A stretch of 64,000 bases of DNA from an uncultured Ruegeria sp. (GTDB lineage Bacteria > Pseudomonadota > Alphaproteobacteria > Rhodobacterales > Rhodobacteraceae): NCBI RefSeq assembly GCF_947500045.1, contig NZ_CANMQQ010000016.1, positions 1 through 64,000 on the forward strand, in the 5' to 3' direction. The notes beneath the pieces were generated by a model. The model ran no database searches, was not told the DNA's origin, and saw only the letters and a program-made list of their open reading frames with translations. Shown here in pieces: positions 25,470 to 34,343 of the stretch. Position numbers and translations under genes: made by a program. Every line of letters starts with the position of its first letter. Positions within the stretch are counted from its first letter, which is position 1.

Positions 25470-26863
25470 TTCGCGGCCTCTGCGGGGATTGTGTTGTATC
25501 GGCCAAGCTCATCCACTGTTAGCAGGCGCTGAGGGCTGCGCAGCCGATAGTATCCCACGGCATCGGGGGATTCTTTTCGCCACTGCGCCAAAAGCCCGGT
25601 CACTACATGACCACATTGCCGACCCTGACAGGGGCCCATTCCACAACGGGTCAGGGACTTCAGCGCGTTGGGATCACGCGCACCTTGTTCGAAACCTGCA
25701 CGCAGATCACCCAACGACTGTTCTTCGCAGCGACAGACCAGGGTTTCCGTGTCGCGCGGCAATCGCAAAGCTTCTGTCGGGCGGTACAGACAGTCGATGA
25801 AACGTCGAAATGGCTTCATCGACGACAAATAGTACAAATCTGCGTGAGAATTACGATCCCTGCCGGTCCGGGAAACACGTCCTAGGTGGTAGAGCATGTT
25901 CTGCGCCACCACCCGGCCCGCTGCGCATGCACCGTCTGCGCCGACAATCCCGGCCCCGTCGCCGGCAACCGAAACATGCGAAATCGCGCTTTGGCCGAAT
26001 TCATCTACAGTAACCTGCCAGCACATCTGCGCGTTATTCCAATGGTGGGCCAACCCCATCGCACGGGTCATATTCAGATTGGGCTGGACGCCGTGGTGGA
26101 GGAACACGGTATCGGCGGAGACCTCGTGCGGCTGACCTGATATGCTAAAGCGCAGCCCTTTCGCCGTTTCTTCCCCAATCACTTCAAGATTTTCCGCATA
26201 GCGGTAGGTATCGACGCCCGCCGCGCGAATTTCCCGCAGCAAAGACAAGCCTTTGCGCAGTTGTCCAACCTGTCGCCAGGCGCGTGGTAACAAAGGCGCG
26301 GCATCCAGGTAGTGCCGTCGGGGGGTCGTATCGACAAGCGCGGCAACACGAACGCCCAATCGCAGATATTGCGCTACGATCAGATACAGCAACGGACCGG
26401 ACCCGGCGAATACCGCCCCGTCCGCAACAACGGCATCTGATTTCAGCATAACCTGTGCTGCACCGGCCGTCATGACACCGGGCAAGGTCCAGCCCGGGAT
26501 GGGCATGGGCCGCTCCATTGCGCCGGGGCACAACAGCATTTCGCGGCAATGCAATTCGCGGGTATCGCCTTGATAGGAAAACAGAATCCTCCCGTCATCG
26601 CCGATATGCCATGCATCAGCCCCGGCAAGATGTTTTGCCCCGGATCGTTCAAATCGGGTGATAAGATCGGCGCCTGCCGCATAATCGGGACCAAGGCTTG
26701 CAGCGTCAGGCAAAGGACTGCTTGAGGCAGAGCGATAGATCTGCCCCCCTGCCCGGTCTGCCCGATCCAGCACAATCACGTCTGCTCCGCCCTGCGTCAG
26801 CGCAAGCGCGGCAGACATACCGGCAGGACCCGCTCCAACTATGGCACAATCAAAGGCCTGCAT
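25466..26863 (-). CDS. FAD/NAD(P)-binding oxidoreductase with BFD-like [2Fe-2S] tail (HcnB / opine oxidase subunit A-like)
   Basis: The 465-residue protein starts with a dinucleotide-binding fold (CAIVGAGPAGMSAALALTQGG) and contains a second Rossmann segment (VFAGSGPLLYLIVAQYLRLG). It ends in a bacterioferritin-associated-ferredoxin-like domain with Cys377, Cys379, Cys407 and Cys412. This layout is that of HcnB/OoxA/NoxA subunits, which pass electrons from the catalytic flavin towards the respiratory chain. Its start overlaps the HcnA-like gene by 14 bases. All four cysteines of the cluster-binding domain are present, so the subunit appears functional. Confidence 0.88.
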   Translation of the reverse strand: MQAFDCAIVGAGPAGMSAALALTQGGADVIVLDRADRAGGQIYRSASSSPLPDAASLGPDYAAGADLITRFERSGAKHLAGADAWHIGDDGRILFSYQGDTRELHCREMLLCPGAMERPMPIPGWTLPGVMTAGAAQVMLKSDAVVADGAVFAGSGPLLYLIVAQYLRLGVRVAALVDTTPRRHYLDAAPLLPRAWRQVGQLRKGLSLLREIRAAGVDTYRYAENLEVIGEETAKGLRFSISGQPHEVSADTVFLHHGVQPNLNMTRAMGLAHHWNNAQMCWQVTVDEFGQSAISHVSVAGDGAGIVGADGACAAGRVVAQNMLYHLGRVSRTGRDRNSHADLYYLSSMKPFRRFIDCLYRPTEALRLPRDTETLVCRCEEQSLGDLRAGFEQGARDPNALKSLTRCGMGPCQGRQCGHVVTGLLAQWRKESPDAVGYYRLRSPQRLLTVDELGRYNTIPAEAAK

Positions 26864-27158
26864 CTGCCTCAGTATCCTCGGTTATCACTTGGGTCGAGAC
26901 GTTCATCCCTTCAGCCACGCGGCTCAGGCAGGCTTGCTGATTGGCAAGACCATCAATTTCGACCATACACTCGAAACAGACACCCATGGCGCAATACGCG
27001 CTGCGCGCGTTGCCCGACAAAGCCGCCTTGCGGGTTACGACCTCACTAGCCACGGCCATCGCAGACCAGACCGACTGACCTTTGCGGGCTTTGACTGACC
27101 GACCATTTACGCTCAGCGTTATCAGATTGTGGTCATCCGATTGCAGCGATCTAAACAT
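26850..27158 (-). CDS. Small [2Fe-2S] ferredoxin-like subunit (HcnA-like)
   Basis: The 102-residue protein has a plant-type ferredoxin fold (Fer2_4) with Cys56-x4-Cys61-x2-Cys64-x12-Cys77, as in HcnA and related small subunits. It completes a three-subunit dehydrogenase with the next two genes. The ATG at 27158 is chosen because GGAG lies 9 bases upstream; the frame is open further upstream but reads through the intercistronic hairpin. It follows the dctP gene in the same direction after 74 bases. Confidence 0.88.
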   Translation of the reverse strand: MFRSLQSDDHNLITLSVNGRSVKARKGQSVWSAMAVASEVVTRKAALSGNARSAYCAMGVCFECMVEIDGLANQQACLSRVAEGMNVSTQVITEDTEADAGL

Positions 27159-27181
27159 AGGCTGATCTCCGTCGGGGAAAT

Positions 27182-27213
27182 GGGCAAGGCGCAGGGAGGA
27201 GCACGCCTTGCCC
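27182..27213 (-). other. Intercistronic stem-loop between dctP and the hcnA-like gene
   Basis: GGGCAAGGCG (27182-27191) and CGCCTTGCCC (27204-27213) form a perfect 10-bp stem with a 12-base loop, 19 bases after the dctP stop. It probably attenuates read-through into the oxidase genes or protects the binding-protein message. Termination is inferred from structure only; there is no clear T-tract. Confidence 0.6.
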
Positions 27214-27232
27214 GTTCGTGGGGTTCTATTGG

Positions 27233-28225
27233 TTACTGACCAATCTGGTCGAGAATGGCCTGTCCCCAATCCTGGCCCACGTCCTCAAGGACCTGCGGCC
27301 AAACCTGCGCACGTACATGGGCAGCAGTGGCGGCAAGCTCTTCGTCTGTCAGCGACACGATGGTTGCGCCATTGTCAGCGAGCTTCTGTTCGAATGCACC
27401 CTGATCGGCCTCGGCGGTTTCCCAGCGCGTAGCTTCGAAGGCCAACGCCGCGGATTCCAGCGCTGCACGATCTTCATCGCTTAGTTCAGCCAGCGCGCCC
27501 GAGTTGATGATCATGTACCAAACCTCGAAATGCGTGTTCACAGGCACGTAGGATGTGGTCACGTCGCGGAACGAGGCATAGTAGCCCTCAGCGCCCGAAC
27601 CCACGACACCATCCACAACGCCGGTCTGTACGGCTGTGAACGCTTCAGAGAACGGTATGGGTGACGAGATATAGCCCAGCGCGTCAGCGGTTAGCTGAAA
27701 GCTTTTGATGCCCGGGACGCGCACCTTAATGCCTTTAGCAGTGGCCGGATCGCCGGGGTTCACGGCGTCTGTGTTCAGTGCCACACCGCCGAAATACACG
27801 GGATATGCTGCCAGCATGGTGATATCCTGCTTGGCATAGAGATCCTTCATGGCCGTGTGAATAGCTCCACCGGGACCATAGATCTTTTTTGCATCGTCCC
27901 AGTTTGCCGCGACATAGGGGAAGGCCGAGATTTGCATACGGCGATCCACCGCCGTTGCCGCAGGTTGCACGGCCATGTCGATTGCGCCAACCGAAATCCG
28001 CTCCTGCACAGACGTGTAGTCACCCAAGGCGGATGCCGGGAACAGGTTCAGCTCCAACGAACCGTCGGTTGCGGTCTTCAGCCCATCGGCAAAGGCACGC
28101 AGTTCATTATCGATGGTCGCGCCTTGAGGGCGGATGTGGCTGACCTTCAGGGTTTCGGCGGCAGCGATGCCCGCCGTTGCTACAACGGCCGCAGCCAGAC
28201 AGGTGGATTTCAGAAAGTTCATCAT
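27233..28225 (-). CDS. dctP: TRAP transporter periplasmic substrate-binding protein (DctP family)
   Basis: The 330-residue protein has a signal peptide (residues 1-23, ending AGIAAAE) and the DctP fold. Segments such as KVSHIRPQGATIDNELRAFADG, SLELNLFPASALGDY, the ligand-arginine region GIKVRVPGIKSFQLTADALG and PFSEAFTAVQTGVVDGVVG are diagnostic. GGAGGAGA precedes the start. Genes for both membrane subunits lie just upstream in the operon. The ligand cannot be read directly; co-transcription with an amine dehydrogenase suggests a nitrogenous or carboxylated amine such as an opine or D-amino acid. Confidence 0.93.
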   Translation of the reverse strand: MMNFLKSTCLAAAVVATAGIAAAETLKVSHIRPQGATIDNELRAFADGLKTATDGSLELNLFPASALGDYTSVQERISVGAIDMAVQPAATAVDRRMQISAFPYVAANWDDAKKIYGPGGAIHTAMKDLYAKQDITMLAAYPVYFGGVALNTDAVNPGDPATAKGIKVRVPGIKSFQLTADALGYISSPIPFSEAFTAVQTGVVDGVVGSGAEGYYASFRDVTTSYVPVNTHFEVWYMIINSGALAELSDEDRAALESAALAFEATRWETAEADQGAFEQKLADNGATIVSLTDEELAATAAHVRAQVWPQVLEDVGQDWGQAILDQIGQ

Positions 28226-28261
28226 GGATAAGTCTCCTCCGTGAGTGATGAAATGGGTGGC

Positions 28262-29560
28262 TTAGTAGCCAAAGAAACGAGGCAACCACATCGACAGATC
28301 CGGCCAGAAACTGGTCAGGAAAACGACGGGCAGATAACCCAGCAGGATCAGGGTCATGGCCGGGCGGATCACCTTGGTGACCGGCACCTGACCGATACGC
28401 GCGCCCAGATACAGGATCGAGGCATAGGGCGGTGTCACACCGCCCATGGCGGTATTCACACCCATGATCGCGGCAAACTGGATCGGGCTAACACCGATGG
28501 CCTGCATAAGCGGCAGCAATAGCGGCGCAATCAGGATGATGGCGGTGACGTCATTCACGACCATACCGACGAGAAACAGCAGGATGTTGATCAGGATCAG
28601 CAGCAAGACCTTGTTTTCGGTCACCGAAAAGATCGCTTCGACAATCGCCTGTGGCACGCTTTCCAGCACGAACATCTGGCTAAGGATCATCGAGAACAGG
28701 ATCATCAGCATGATGGCGCCCACAGAAGTCGCGGCCTCTCGGCCCGCGCCGAAGAAAGTGCGCATATCAAGACCTTTGTAGATCAGAAAACCCACCGGGA
28801 TCGCATAGATCACGGCCACGGCGGCAGCCTCGGTCGGGGTCATGATGCCGCCATAGATGCCGCCCAGAATGATTACGGGCATCAGCAAGGCGGGTGTCGC
28901 CTTAAGCCCGCGAGAGGTTGCTTCGGACACGAAGGCCTGCCCTTTCAACGGCTCATCCAGTTTCAGAGGGAACTTGCGCGCCATGCGAATGTTGACGACG
29001 GAAAAACTGGCCATGATCAGAAGGCCGGGACCGAGTGTTGCAAGGAAGCAAGCCAGAATGGATGTATCAGTCACCCATCCGTACACGATCATCGTCACCG
29101 AAGGCGGGATCAAAAGGCCCAGCAGCGAGGCATTGGCGATCAGCGCCGTCGCATAGGCGCGGGGATAGCCCTGTTTCTCCATCTCTGGGATCAGCAAGGG
29201 CCCGATCGCAGCAACACCAGTCAGGCCGGATCCTGAAATGGCCCCGATCAGGGCACAGGACACGGTGGCCACAACGCCCAGACCGCCACGCAGGTGGCCG
29301 ATGAATATGTTGACAAAGTTCAGAAGGCTCGCAGCGATGCCCGAGACGGACATGATCGTCCCAGCCAGAACAAACAGTGGAATGGCCAGCAGTACCGGGT
29401 TGCCAAGCTGCTGGAAGCCCCACAGCATGTTGCCTTTCATGACTACGTCACCGGCGAAATACATCACCATCAGCCCCGCCCCGAAGCAATAGGGCAGCGG
29501 CACGCCCAACGTCAGCAGAATGACCAGAACCAGGACGGCAAGCAGCGCGATCTCGATCAT
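28262..29560 (-). CDS. dctM: TRAP transporter large permease subunit DctM
   Basis: The integral membrane protein of 432 residues has about a dozen hydrophobic segments and standard DctM motifs: GAISGSGLTGVAAIGPLLIP, LGLLIPPSVTMIVYGWVTDTS, IMTPTEAAAVAVIYA and MGGVTPPYASILYLGARIG. It forms the Na+-driven translocation channel with DctQ. Its start overlaps the dctQ stop as ATGA. It is intact over the full family length, unlike the DctM relic at 8.6-9.2 kb. Confidence 0.95.
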   Translation of the reverse strand: MIEIALLAVLVLVILLTLGVPLPYCFGAGLMVMYFAGDVVMKGNMLWGFQQLGNPVLLAIPLFVLAGTIMSVSGIAASLLNFVNIFIGHLRGGLGVVATVSCALIGAISGSGLTGVAAIGPLLIPEMEKQGYPRAYATALIANASLLGLLIPPSVTMIVYGWVTDTSILACFLATLGPGLLIMASFSVVNIRMARKFPLKLDEPLKGQAFVSEATSRGLKATPALLMPVIILGGIYGGIMTPTEAAAVAVIYAIPVGFLIYKGLDMRTFFGAGREAATSVGAIMLMILFSMILSQMFVLESVPQAIVEAIFSVTENKVLLLILINILLFLVGMVVNDVTAIILIAPLLLPLMQAIGVSPIQFAAIMGVNTAMGGVTPPYASILYLGARIGQVPVTKVIRPAMTLILLGYLPVVFLTSFWPDLSMWLPRFFGY

Positions 29561-30048
29561 TGTGCGTTTCCTTCAGGGGCGGGGGTGGAGGGGGTGAACA
29601 GTGCGCGTAAATGCACCAGCAGATGCCATGCGGTGAAGATCATCATCAGAACCAGCCCGGCGAACAGTGCGATATCGACATAGAAGGTCGGCAAATAAAG
29701 CGTCGGGCTCTCGCGCCAGACCCGTATCGAGTATTTCGTGAAATCCCAGGCCCAGGTGGTCAGCCAGATGCCTACGATCAGGCTGATGACCTCTCCGATC
29801 ACGGCAAGCACCTGACGCTGACGTTCGGTGCTCAGAAAGATCTCAAGCACGTTGGCGCGGATATGGGTATTCTCACGCGAGGCGTTGACAGCACCCATCA
29901 TGTAAAGCCACAGCGTGGGATACAGCAGGCTTTCTTCCAGCCCCATAACAGGGATTTCCAGCACATATCGAGTGATCACCTGCACGAATTGCCCAATGGC
30001 AACCAGACAGATCAGTACCGTCAGCAAGACACTTGCAAAGCGTGTCAT
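29557..30048 (-). CDS. dctQ: TRAP transporter small permease subunit DctQ
   Basis: The 163-residue membrane protein has four hydrophobic segments and the DctQ landmarks EIPVMGLEESLLYPTLWLYMMGAV and SRENTHIRANVLE. It pairs with DctM. The ATG at 30048 is used because GGAGGGGG lies directly before it; a TTG five codons earlier would place that site inside the gene. It is the first gene of the seven-gene operon dctQMP-hcnABC-like-ridA and is divergent from the LysR gene. Confidence 0.93.
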   Translation of the reverse strand: MTRFASVLLTVLICLVAIGQFVQVITRYVLEIPVMGLEESLLYPTLWLYMMGAVNASRENTHIRANVLEIFLSTERQRQVLAVIGEVISLIVGIWLTTWAWDFTKYSIRVWRESPTLYLPTFYVDIALFAGLVLMMIFTAWHLLVHLRALFTPSTPAPEGNAQ

Positions 30049-30144
30049 TTCCCCCTCCGTCAAAACGAATGCAGGTGGCGCATCCGTGACAGGAAAAATT
30101 GCGAGAGCATTGCATTAAGTCAAAGCGATTAAATTGATTGGTGA

Positions 30145-30176
30145 ATAAAGTTACTTTATATGATTTAAAAAAATCA
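30145..30176. promoter_or_regulatory. LysR-type operator dyads between dctQ and the LysR gene
   Basis: ATAAAGT-T-ACTTTAT (30145-30159) is a perfect 15-bp dyad that contains the T-N11-A arrangement bound by LysR proteins (T30146, A30158). Next to it, TGATTT-AAAA-AAATCA (30161-30176) is a second perfect dyad. Both lie in the AT-rich divergent promoter region, 18-49 bases before the LysR start. They are probably the recognition and activation sites of that regulator. Confidence 0.65.
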
Positions 30177-30193
30177 TGGAATATCAAAGGTAA

Positions 30194-31117
30194 ATGAATC
30201 TCAGTTTTCGCCAATTACAGGCCTTTCGTGAGGTCATGCGGACCGGTTCGGTGTCTGATGCCGCGCGAATCCTCGGTCGAACGCAGCCGGCAATCAGCGC
30301 ATTGGTTGCAAACCTCGAAGCAGAATTAGGGATCGCCCTGTTCCGTCGGCAACGTGGTAAAATGGCCCCCACCCCCGAGGCTCAGTACTTCATCACCGAA
30401 GCTGAAGCGATACTGGATCGCTTGTCGCTTTCGACCCGAACCATGCGCGAGATCGGTGCATTGACCAAAGGTCGCCTGAACATCGCCTGCATGCCCGCTG
30501 CCGCCAGTCTGTTGATGCCACAGATCCTGGGCGAATTTCTGTTGGACAAGCCCGATGTGAAAGCATCGCTGATGATGCGCGCATCACCGGTGATCGAGGA
30601 ATGGGTCGCCTCTCAGCAATATGACATCGGGTTGGGTGAAACACCAAAGCCCACCGCGGCGATTGAAACCGTCGACTTTGACATGAGATGCGTGTGTGCG
30701 ATCCCGGCAGGCGATCCGCTGGCACAGTTGGACACAGTCGACGCCCGGCATCTGTCAGGCCGCCCGATGGCTGGACTGCAGGACGGACATCCGAATTTGG
30801 TGGCCACCCAACGAGCCTTCGCCAGTCAAAAGGCCAGTTTCGAACAACGGTTCGAGCTCAGAACATTCAACCCGGCTTTGACACTGGTGGGAAAAGGCCT
30901 TTGTTATTGTATCTGCGACCCGATCACAGCGGCAGGATATGTCAAAATGCGGCCAGAACCCAGACCGGTCGTCTTTCGGGCATTTCGACCCCATGTCGCT
31001 TTGAACGTCTCGATCATGCGCCCGGCACACCGCCCACCATCCGCATTGGCAAGCGAGTTCATTCTGCAGTTGCAAGCGGCCCTTCAGACGGTGAACGAAC
31101 AGTTCCAAGGTGCCTGA
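30194..31117 (+). CDS. LysR-family transcriptional regulator
   Basis: The 307-residue protein has the N-terminal winged helix (NLSFRQLQAFREVMRTGSVS, then AARILGRTQPAISALVANLE, residues 2-47) and a type 2 periplasmic-binding-like effector domain (about 90-300). The N-terminus resembles OccR/NocR-like regulators of opine catabolism, which agrees with the opine-oxidase-like genes it faces. It is divergent from the dctQ operon and presumably activates it when the imported compound is present. The effector is unknown. Confidence 0.92.
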   Translation: MNLSFRQLQAFREVMRTGSVSDAARILGRTQPAISALVANLEAELGIALFRRQRGKMAPTPEAQYFITEAEAILDRLSLSTRTMREIGALTKGRLNIACMPAAASLLMPQILGEFLLDKPDVKASLMMRASPVIEEWVASQQYDIGLGETPKPTAAIETVDFDMRCVCAIPAGDPLAQLDTVDARHLSGRPMAGLQDGHPNLVATQRAFASQKASFEQRFELRTFNPALTLVGKGLCYCICDPITAAGYVKMRPEPRPVVFRAFRPHVALNVSIMRPAHRPPSALASEFILQLQAALQTVNEQFQGA

Positions 31118-31144
31118 AAGCGCAACACGAAGACATACTAAATA

Positions 31145-31173
31145 CCTACGATCATTTAATAATCACGCGTAGG
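31145..31173. terminator. Stem-loop between convergent lysR and racemase genes
   Basis: CCTACG (31145-31150) and CGTAGG (31168-31173) flank a 17-base AT-rich loop in the 45-bp gap between convergent stop codons; the right arm includes the end of the racemase gene. Position suggests a bidirectional terminator, but the stem is short. Confidence 0.4.
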
Positions 31174-31840
31174 AGCACAGCTTGGACGTCGTCAACTTGG
31201 CTTTGACCAGGGCTTCGGCGAAGGTCACAGCACAAGCTACGCCATCTACGACTGGTAAATTGAATTCCTGCGACAAGAGCGACATCAGATCTGTCATCCC
31301 TGCGCAGCCCAGAACGATGGCTTCGGCTCTGTCCTCGTCAATGGCAGCCCGAATTTCGGACCGTATCTTGTCGATCGTCGCAGGATCGTTTTCCTCGAGC
31401 TTCAGAACCGGCACGTCTGACGCACGAACCCGCACACATCTGCGATCCAAACCGTATCGCAACAGGTTAGCCTCAAGCCCTGCCAGAGACCGGGACAAGG
31501 TGGTTATGACGCTGAACTTTGGGCTGATCATGGATGCCGCATGATAGGCTGCTTCCCCAACACCAATGACCGGTGCCGAGGTGACACAGCGCACGGCATC
31601 GACACCAGTATCATCGAAACATGCAACAACAATGGCATCCGCGTCCGGATGCGCATTCACAACGTCTAACAGCCCGGGAATGCAGGTAGAAACATCCAGA
31701 TAGCCCTGTATGCTGGCGGGACCGTTTTGTGAATTCGCAGCTATGATCTTGGTTTCAGGATGCGCAGCGGCGCGTGCCGCGTCCTCGATCTTGCGGGTCA
31801 TGGAACTGGTGGTGTTTGGGTTGACGACAAGCAGCTTCAC
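31163..31840 (-). CDS. Asp/Glu/hydantoin racemase-family protein (HyuE-like)
   Basis: The 225-residue protein starts VVNPNTTSSMT, the HyuE hallmark. It holds the two catalytic cysteines of the cofactor-independent racemase superfamily: Cys74 in VVACFDDTGVDAVR and Cys179 in VLGCAGMTDL. Members racemise hydantoins, allantoin or amino acids, or act as maleate isomerase or arylmalonate decarboxylase. The start is GTG at 31840, with GAGGA overlapping the livF stop 7 bases upstream, so it is the sixth gene of the liv-type transporter operon. It probably acts on the imported ligand. Confidence 0.88.
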   Translation of the reverse strand: MKLLVVNPNTTSSMTRKIEDAARAAAHPETKIIAANSQNGPASIQGYLDVSTCIPGLLDVVNAHPDADAIVVACFDDTGVDAVRCVTSAPVIGVGEAAYHAASMISPKFSVITTLSRSLAGLEANLLRYGLDRRCVRVRASDVPVLKLEENDPATIDKIRSEIRAAIDEDRAEAIVLGCAGMTDLMSLLSQEFNLPVVDGVACAVTFAEALVKAKLTTSKLCSYA

Positions 31841-31847
31841 AACATCC

Positions 31848-32570
31848 TCATACTTCCCCGCCCAGATAGGCGGCTTTAAATCGGGGATCTGTCAAAAGTT
31901 CTTTTGAATTGCCCGAGATCACCACATTTCCTGTGGTCAACGCATAGGCACGGTGCGAGATCGATAGCGCCATGCGCGAGTTCTGTTCGACCAACAGCAC
32001 TGAAACGCCCTCATCACGGTTGATCGCCACAATCGACCGGGCGATATCCTGCACCAGTTTGGGCGCAATCCCCAGCGACGGCTCATCCAGCAACAACAAT
32101 CGCGGCTTGGCCATCAGGGCGCGCCCTATCACCATCATCTGTTGTTCTCCGCCCGACAGGGTACCGGCCGATTGGCTGTAGCGCTCTTTTAAGCGTGGGA
32201 ACCGTTCCAGAACAGAATCCAGCGTGCGTTGAACATCTGCCTTATCCGAGCGGGTAAACGCCCCCATCAGCAGGTTGTCCTTCACAGACATATAGGGAAA
32301 GACGCGCCGCCCCTCGGGCACCATCGCGATACCTTTCGAGACGATCTCGGCCGGGTTTGTTCCGGCGATCTGTTCGCCTTCAAACGCCACCGAACCTGAC
32401 TTGATTTTTGCCAACCCGGTAATCGCCCGCAGGATCGAGCTTTTGCCCGCACCGTTGGCACCAATCAGGGCAACGGTTTCGCCCTGCTCCAGATCAATCG
32501 ACACACCCTTCAGCGCGTAGACGTGATCGTAGTAGAGCTCGACATCCTTAAAGTCCAACATCTTGCTCAT
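31848..32570 (-). CDS. livF: Branched-chain-type ABC transporter ATP-binding protein LivF
   Basis: The 240-residue ATPase shows Walker A GANGAGKSS, the signature LSGGEQQM, Walker B LLLLDEPSLG and the LivF-specific VPEGRRVFPYMSVKDNLLMGA. It energises a HAAT-family importer together with LivG. It follows livG after 3 bases and is followed by the racemase gene after 7. The transporter class imports amino acids, amides, urea or aromatic acids; the racemase partner points to a nitrogenous or dicarboxylic ligand. Confidence 0.95.
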   Translation of the reverse strand: MSKMLDFKDVELYYDHVYALKGVSIDLEQGETVALIGANGAGKSSILRAITGLAKIKSGSVAFEGEQIAGTNPAEIVSKGIAMVPEGRRVFPYMSVKDNLLMGAFTRSDKADVQRTLDSVLERFPRLKERYSQSAGTLSGGEQQMMVIGRALMAKPRLLLLDEPSLGIAPKLVQDIARSIVAINRDEGVSVLLVEQNSRMALSISHRAYALTTGNVVISGNSKELLTDPRFKAAYLGGEV

Positions 32571-32573
32571 GGT

Positions 32574-33356
32574 TCAAATCCCGATTTCGTCATCGGCGCT
32601 GCCCAGATAGGCTTCGATGACCTTTTCGTTGTTCTGGATTTCCGCCGGTGTGCCCTCGGCGATCATTTCGCCAAAGTTCAAGACGACAATCCGGTCGGAA
32701 ATATTCATCACCGCAGGCATGTCATGTTCCACCAGCAGCACGGTGACACCCCGATCATCGCGAACCTTGCGCACGAGATTGACCATTTTCATGGTCTCAT
32801 CGTGGTTCATCCCGGCAAAAGGTTCGTCGAGCAGCAGCACCTTGGGATCGGTAGCAAGTCCAATCGCAATCCCCAGCGCCCGCAAGTTGCCCTGTGGCAA
32901 GTTCGAGGCCTGTTCATTGGCGATCTCGGTCATGCCGAGGAACTCGATCAAGTCATCGGCATATTGGCCGAAACTGGCGACATCCTCATGCGCTGTCTTT
33001 GTGCCCCAAAAATACCCCGCCAATGAGGCGCGGGCGCGCAAGTGCTGGGCAACGATGATGCTTTCACGCACGGTCATCGACTTGAAGATTGTGGTTTCCT
33101 GAAAGGTTCGGACCACTCCCTTGCGGGCCACCACATGCGGCTTCAGGTTCGAAATCCTCTCACCTTTGTACAATACCTCGCCTGTTGTTGTCGGCAGAAA
33201 CGATGAGATCATCTTGAACAGCGTGCTTTTACCTGCGCCATTCGGTCCGATCACCGACAGGATCTCGTTTTCATTGACGTTGAACGAGATATTGCTGTTC
33301 GCGGTCAGGCCACCGAATTTCTTGGTGACATGGCGGACTTCCAGAAGATGGCTCAT
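32574..33356 (-). CDS. livG: Branched-chain-type ABC transporter ATP-binding protein LivG
   Basis: The 260-residue ATPase has Walker A GPNGAGKST and Walker B VLLLDEPFAGMNHDE, the latter with the LivG-type ending. Its signature region reads LPQGNLRALGIAIGLA, a variant of the usual LPYGQQR form. The ATG at 33356 overlaps the livM stop as ATGA, so it is preferred over an open extension of 43 codons into livM. Family length agrees with this start. Confidence 0.94.
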   Translation of the reverse strand: MSHLLEVRHVTKKFGGLTANSNISFNVNENEILSVIGPNGAGKSTLFKMISSFLPTTTGEVLYKGERISNLKPHVVARKGVVRTFQETTIFKSMTVRESIIVAQHLRARASLAGYFWGTKTAHEDVASFGQYADDLIEFLGMTEIANEQASNLPQGNLRALGIAIGLATDPKVLLLDEPFAGMNHDETMKMVNLVRKVRDDRGVTVLLVEHDMPAVMNISDRIVVLNFGEMIAEGTPAEIQNNEKVIEAYLGSADDEIGI

Positions 33357-34339
33357 TTGTCCGCTCCTTTCTTGCCCGGCAATCGCAGGCTCAGCAGCCC
33401 GTTTGGCAGGAACAGCATCAGAATGATCAGCAGGCTGGAATAGGCCAGCAGTTGGAAACGTCCAAGTTCGAACAGCAGATCCCATCCGAAGTACAGCACC
33501 AGCGTTCCCAGCATTGGACCGAAGACGTAGCCCAGACCACCCAGGAAGCAGTTCAGCATAAAGTTCACGCTGTCAGCAACCTGAAAGCTGGAAGGATAGA
33601 CCGACTGCGCGATTGAGCCGAACATAGCCCCACCAATGCCGCCAAGGAACGACGAGATGGAGAACACGATGACCCGGATATACGAGATGTTCACCCCGAT
33701 CGAGCTTGCCAGTTCTTCGTTCTGCTGCATCGAGCGGCATAGATGGCCAAGGCGTGAGTTCACCAGGCGGTACATGGCCGCAAAGGTCAGCACCATCAGA
33801 ACACTGGCCGCATAGTAGAAAGCCAGTCTTGGGTTTTCCAAAGTTGCGAAATCCGGGATCAGGGTTAGTCCAAAGATTGACACACCCCCCGGCAAGGGGA
33901 TCGAGGTGATGCCCTTGGCCCCATTGGTGATGGGTAGGGCCAGCGCCGTCAACGTGACCACCTGCGTCAATACAAGCGAGATCATGGCAAAATAGACGCC
34001 TCGCAGCCGCAGGATCGGCAACCCGATCAGCACCGCCACGCCTGCCGCAAACAGGCCCGCCAGCGGCAAGGACAGCCAGAACGAGATGCCCGCCTTGGTT
34101 ACCAGAATGGCCGAGACGTAGGCACCAATCAGGGCAAAAGCGCCCTGCCCTATGTTGATGCGACCGATATAGAAGGTCAGCCAGACACCCGCACTGGCAA
34201 TGGACAATAGCGCCACCGACGTCAGCGTATAGTACAGATCAGACCGTCCGGAAGCGGCGACAAAGCCGGGGATTGCGATGAAGATGGCCAGCAGAAAGAC
34301 TGCCACACCGGCCCATTGGATCATTGATAGTTTCGGCAC
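33353..34339 (-). CDS. livM: Branched-chain-type ABC transporter permease LivM
   Basis: The 328-residue polytopic membrane protein has eight to ten hydrophobic segments and LivM landmarks: YIGRINIGQGAFALIGAYVSA, LRLRGVYFAMISLVLTQ and FMLNCFLGGLGYVFGPMLGT. The start is GTG at 34339, with GGGGA seven bases before it that overlaps the livH stop; the ATG at 34324 lacks a site. It forms the transmembrane pore with LivH. Confidence 0.93.
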   Translation of the reverse strand: MPKLSMIQWAGVAVFLLAIFIAIPGFVAASGRSDLYYTLTSVALLSIASAGVWLTFYIGRINIGQGAFALIGAYVSAILVTKAGISFWLSLPLAGLFAAGVAVLIGLPILRLRGVYFAMISLVLTQVVTLTALALPITNGAKGITSIPLPGGVSIFGLTLIPDFATLENPRLAFYYAASVLMVLTFAAMYRLVNSRLGHLCRSMQQNEELASSIGVNISYIRVIVFSISSFLGGIGGAMFGSIAQSVYPSSFQVADSVNFMLNCFLGGLGYVFGPMLGTLVLYFGWDLLFELGRFQLLAYSSLLIILMLFLPNGLLSLRLPGKKGADK

Positions 34340-34343
34340 TGCG

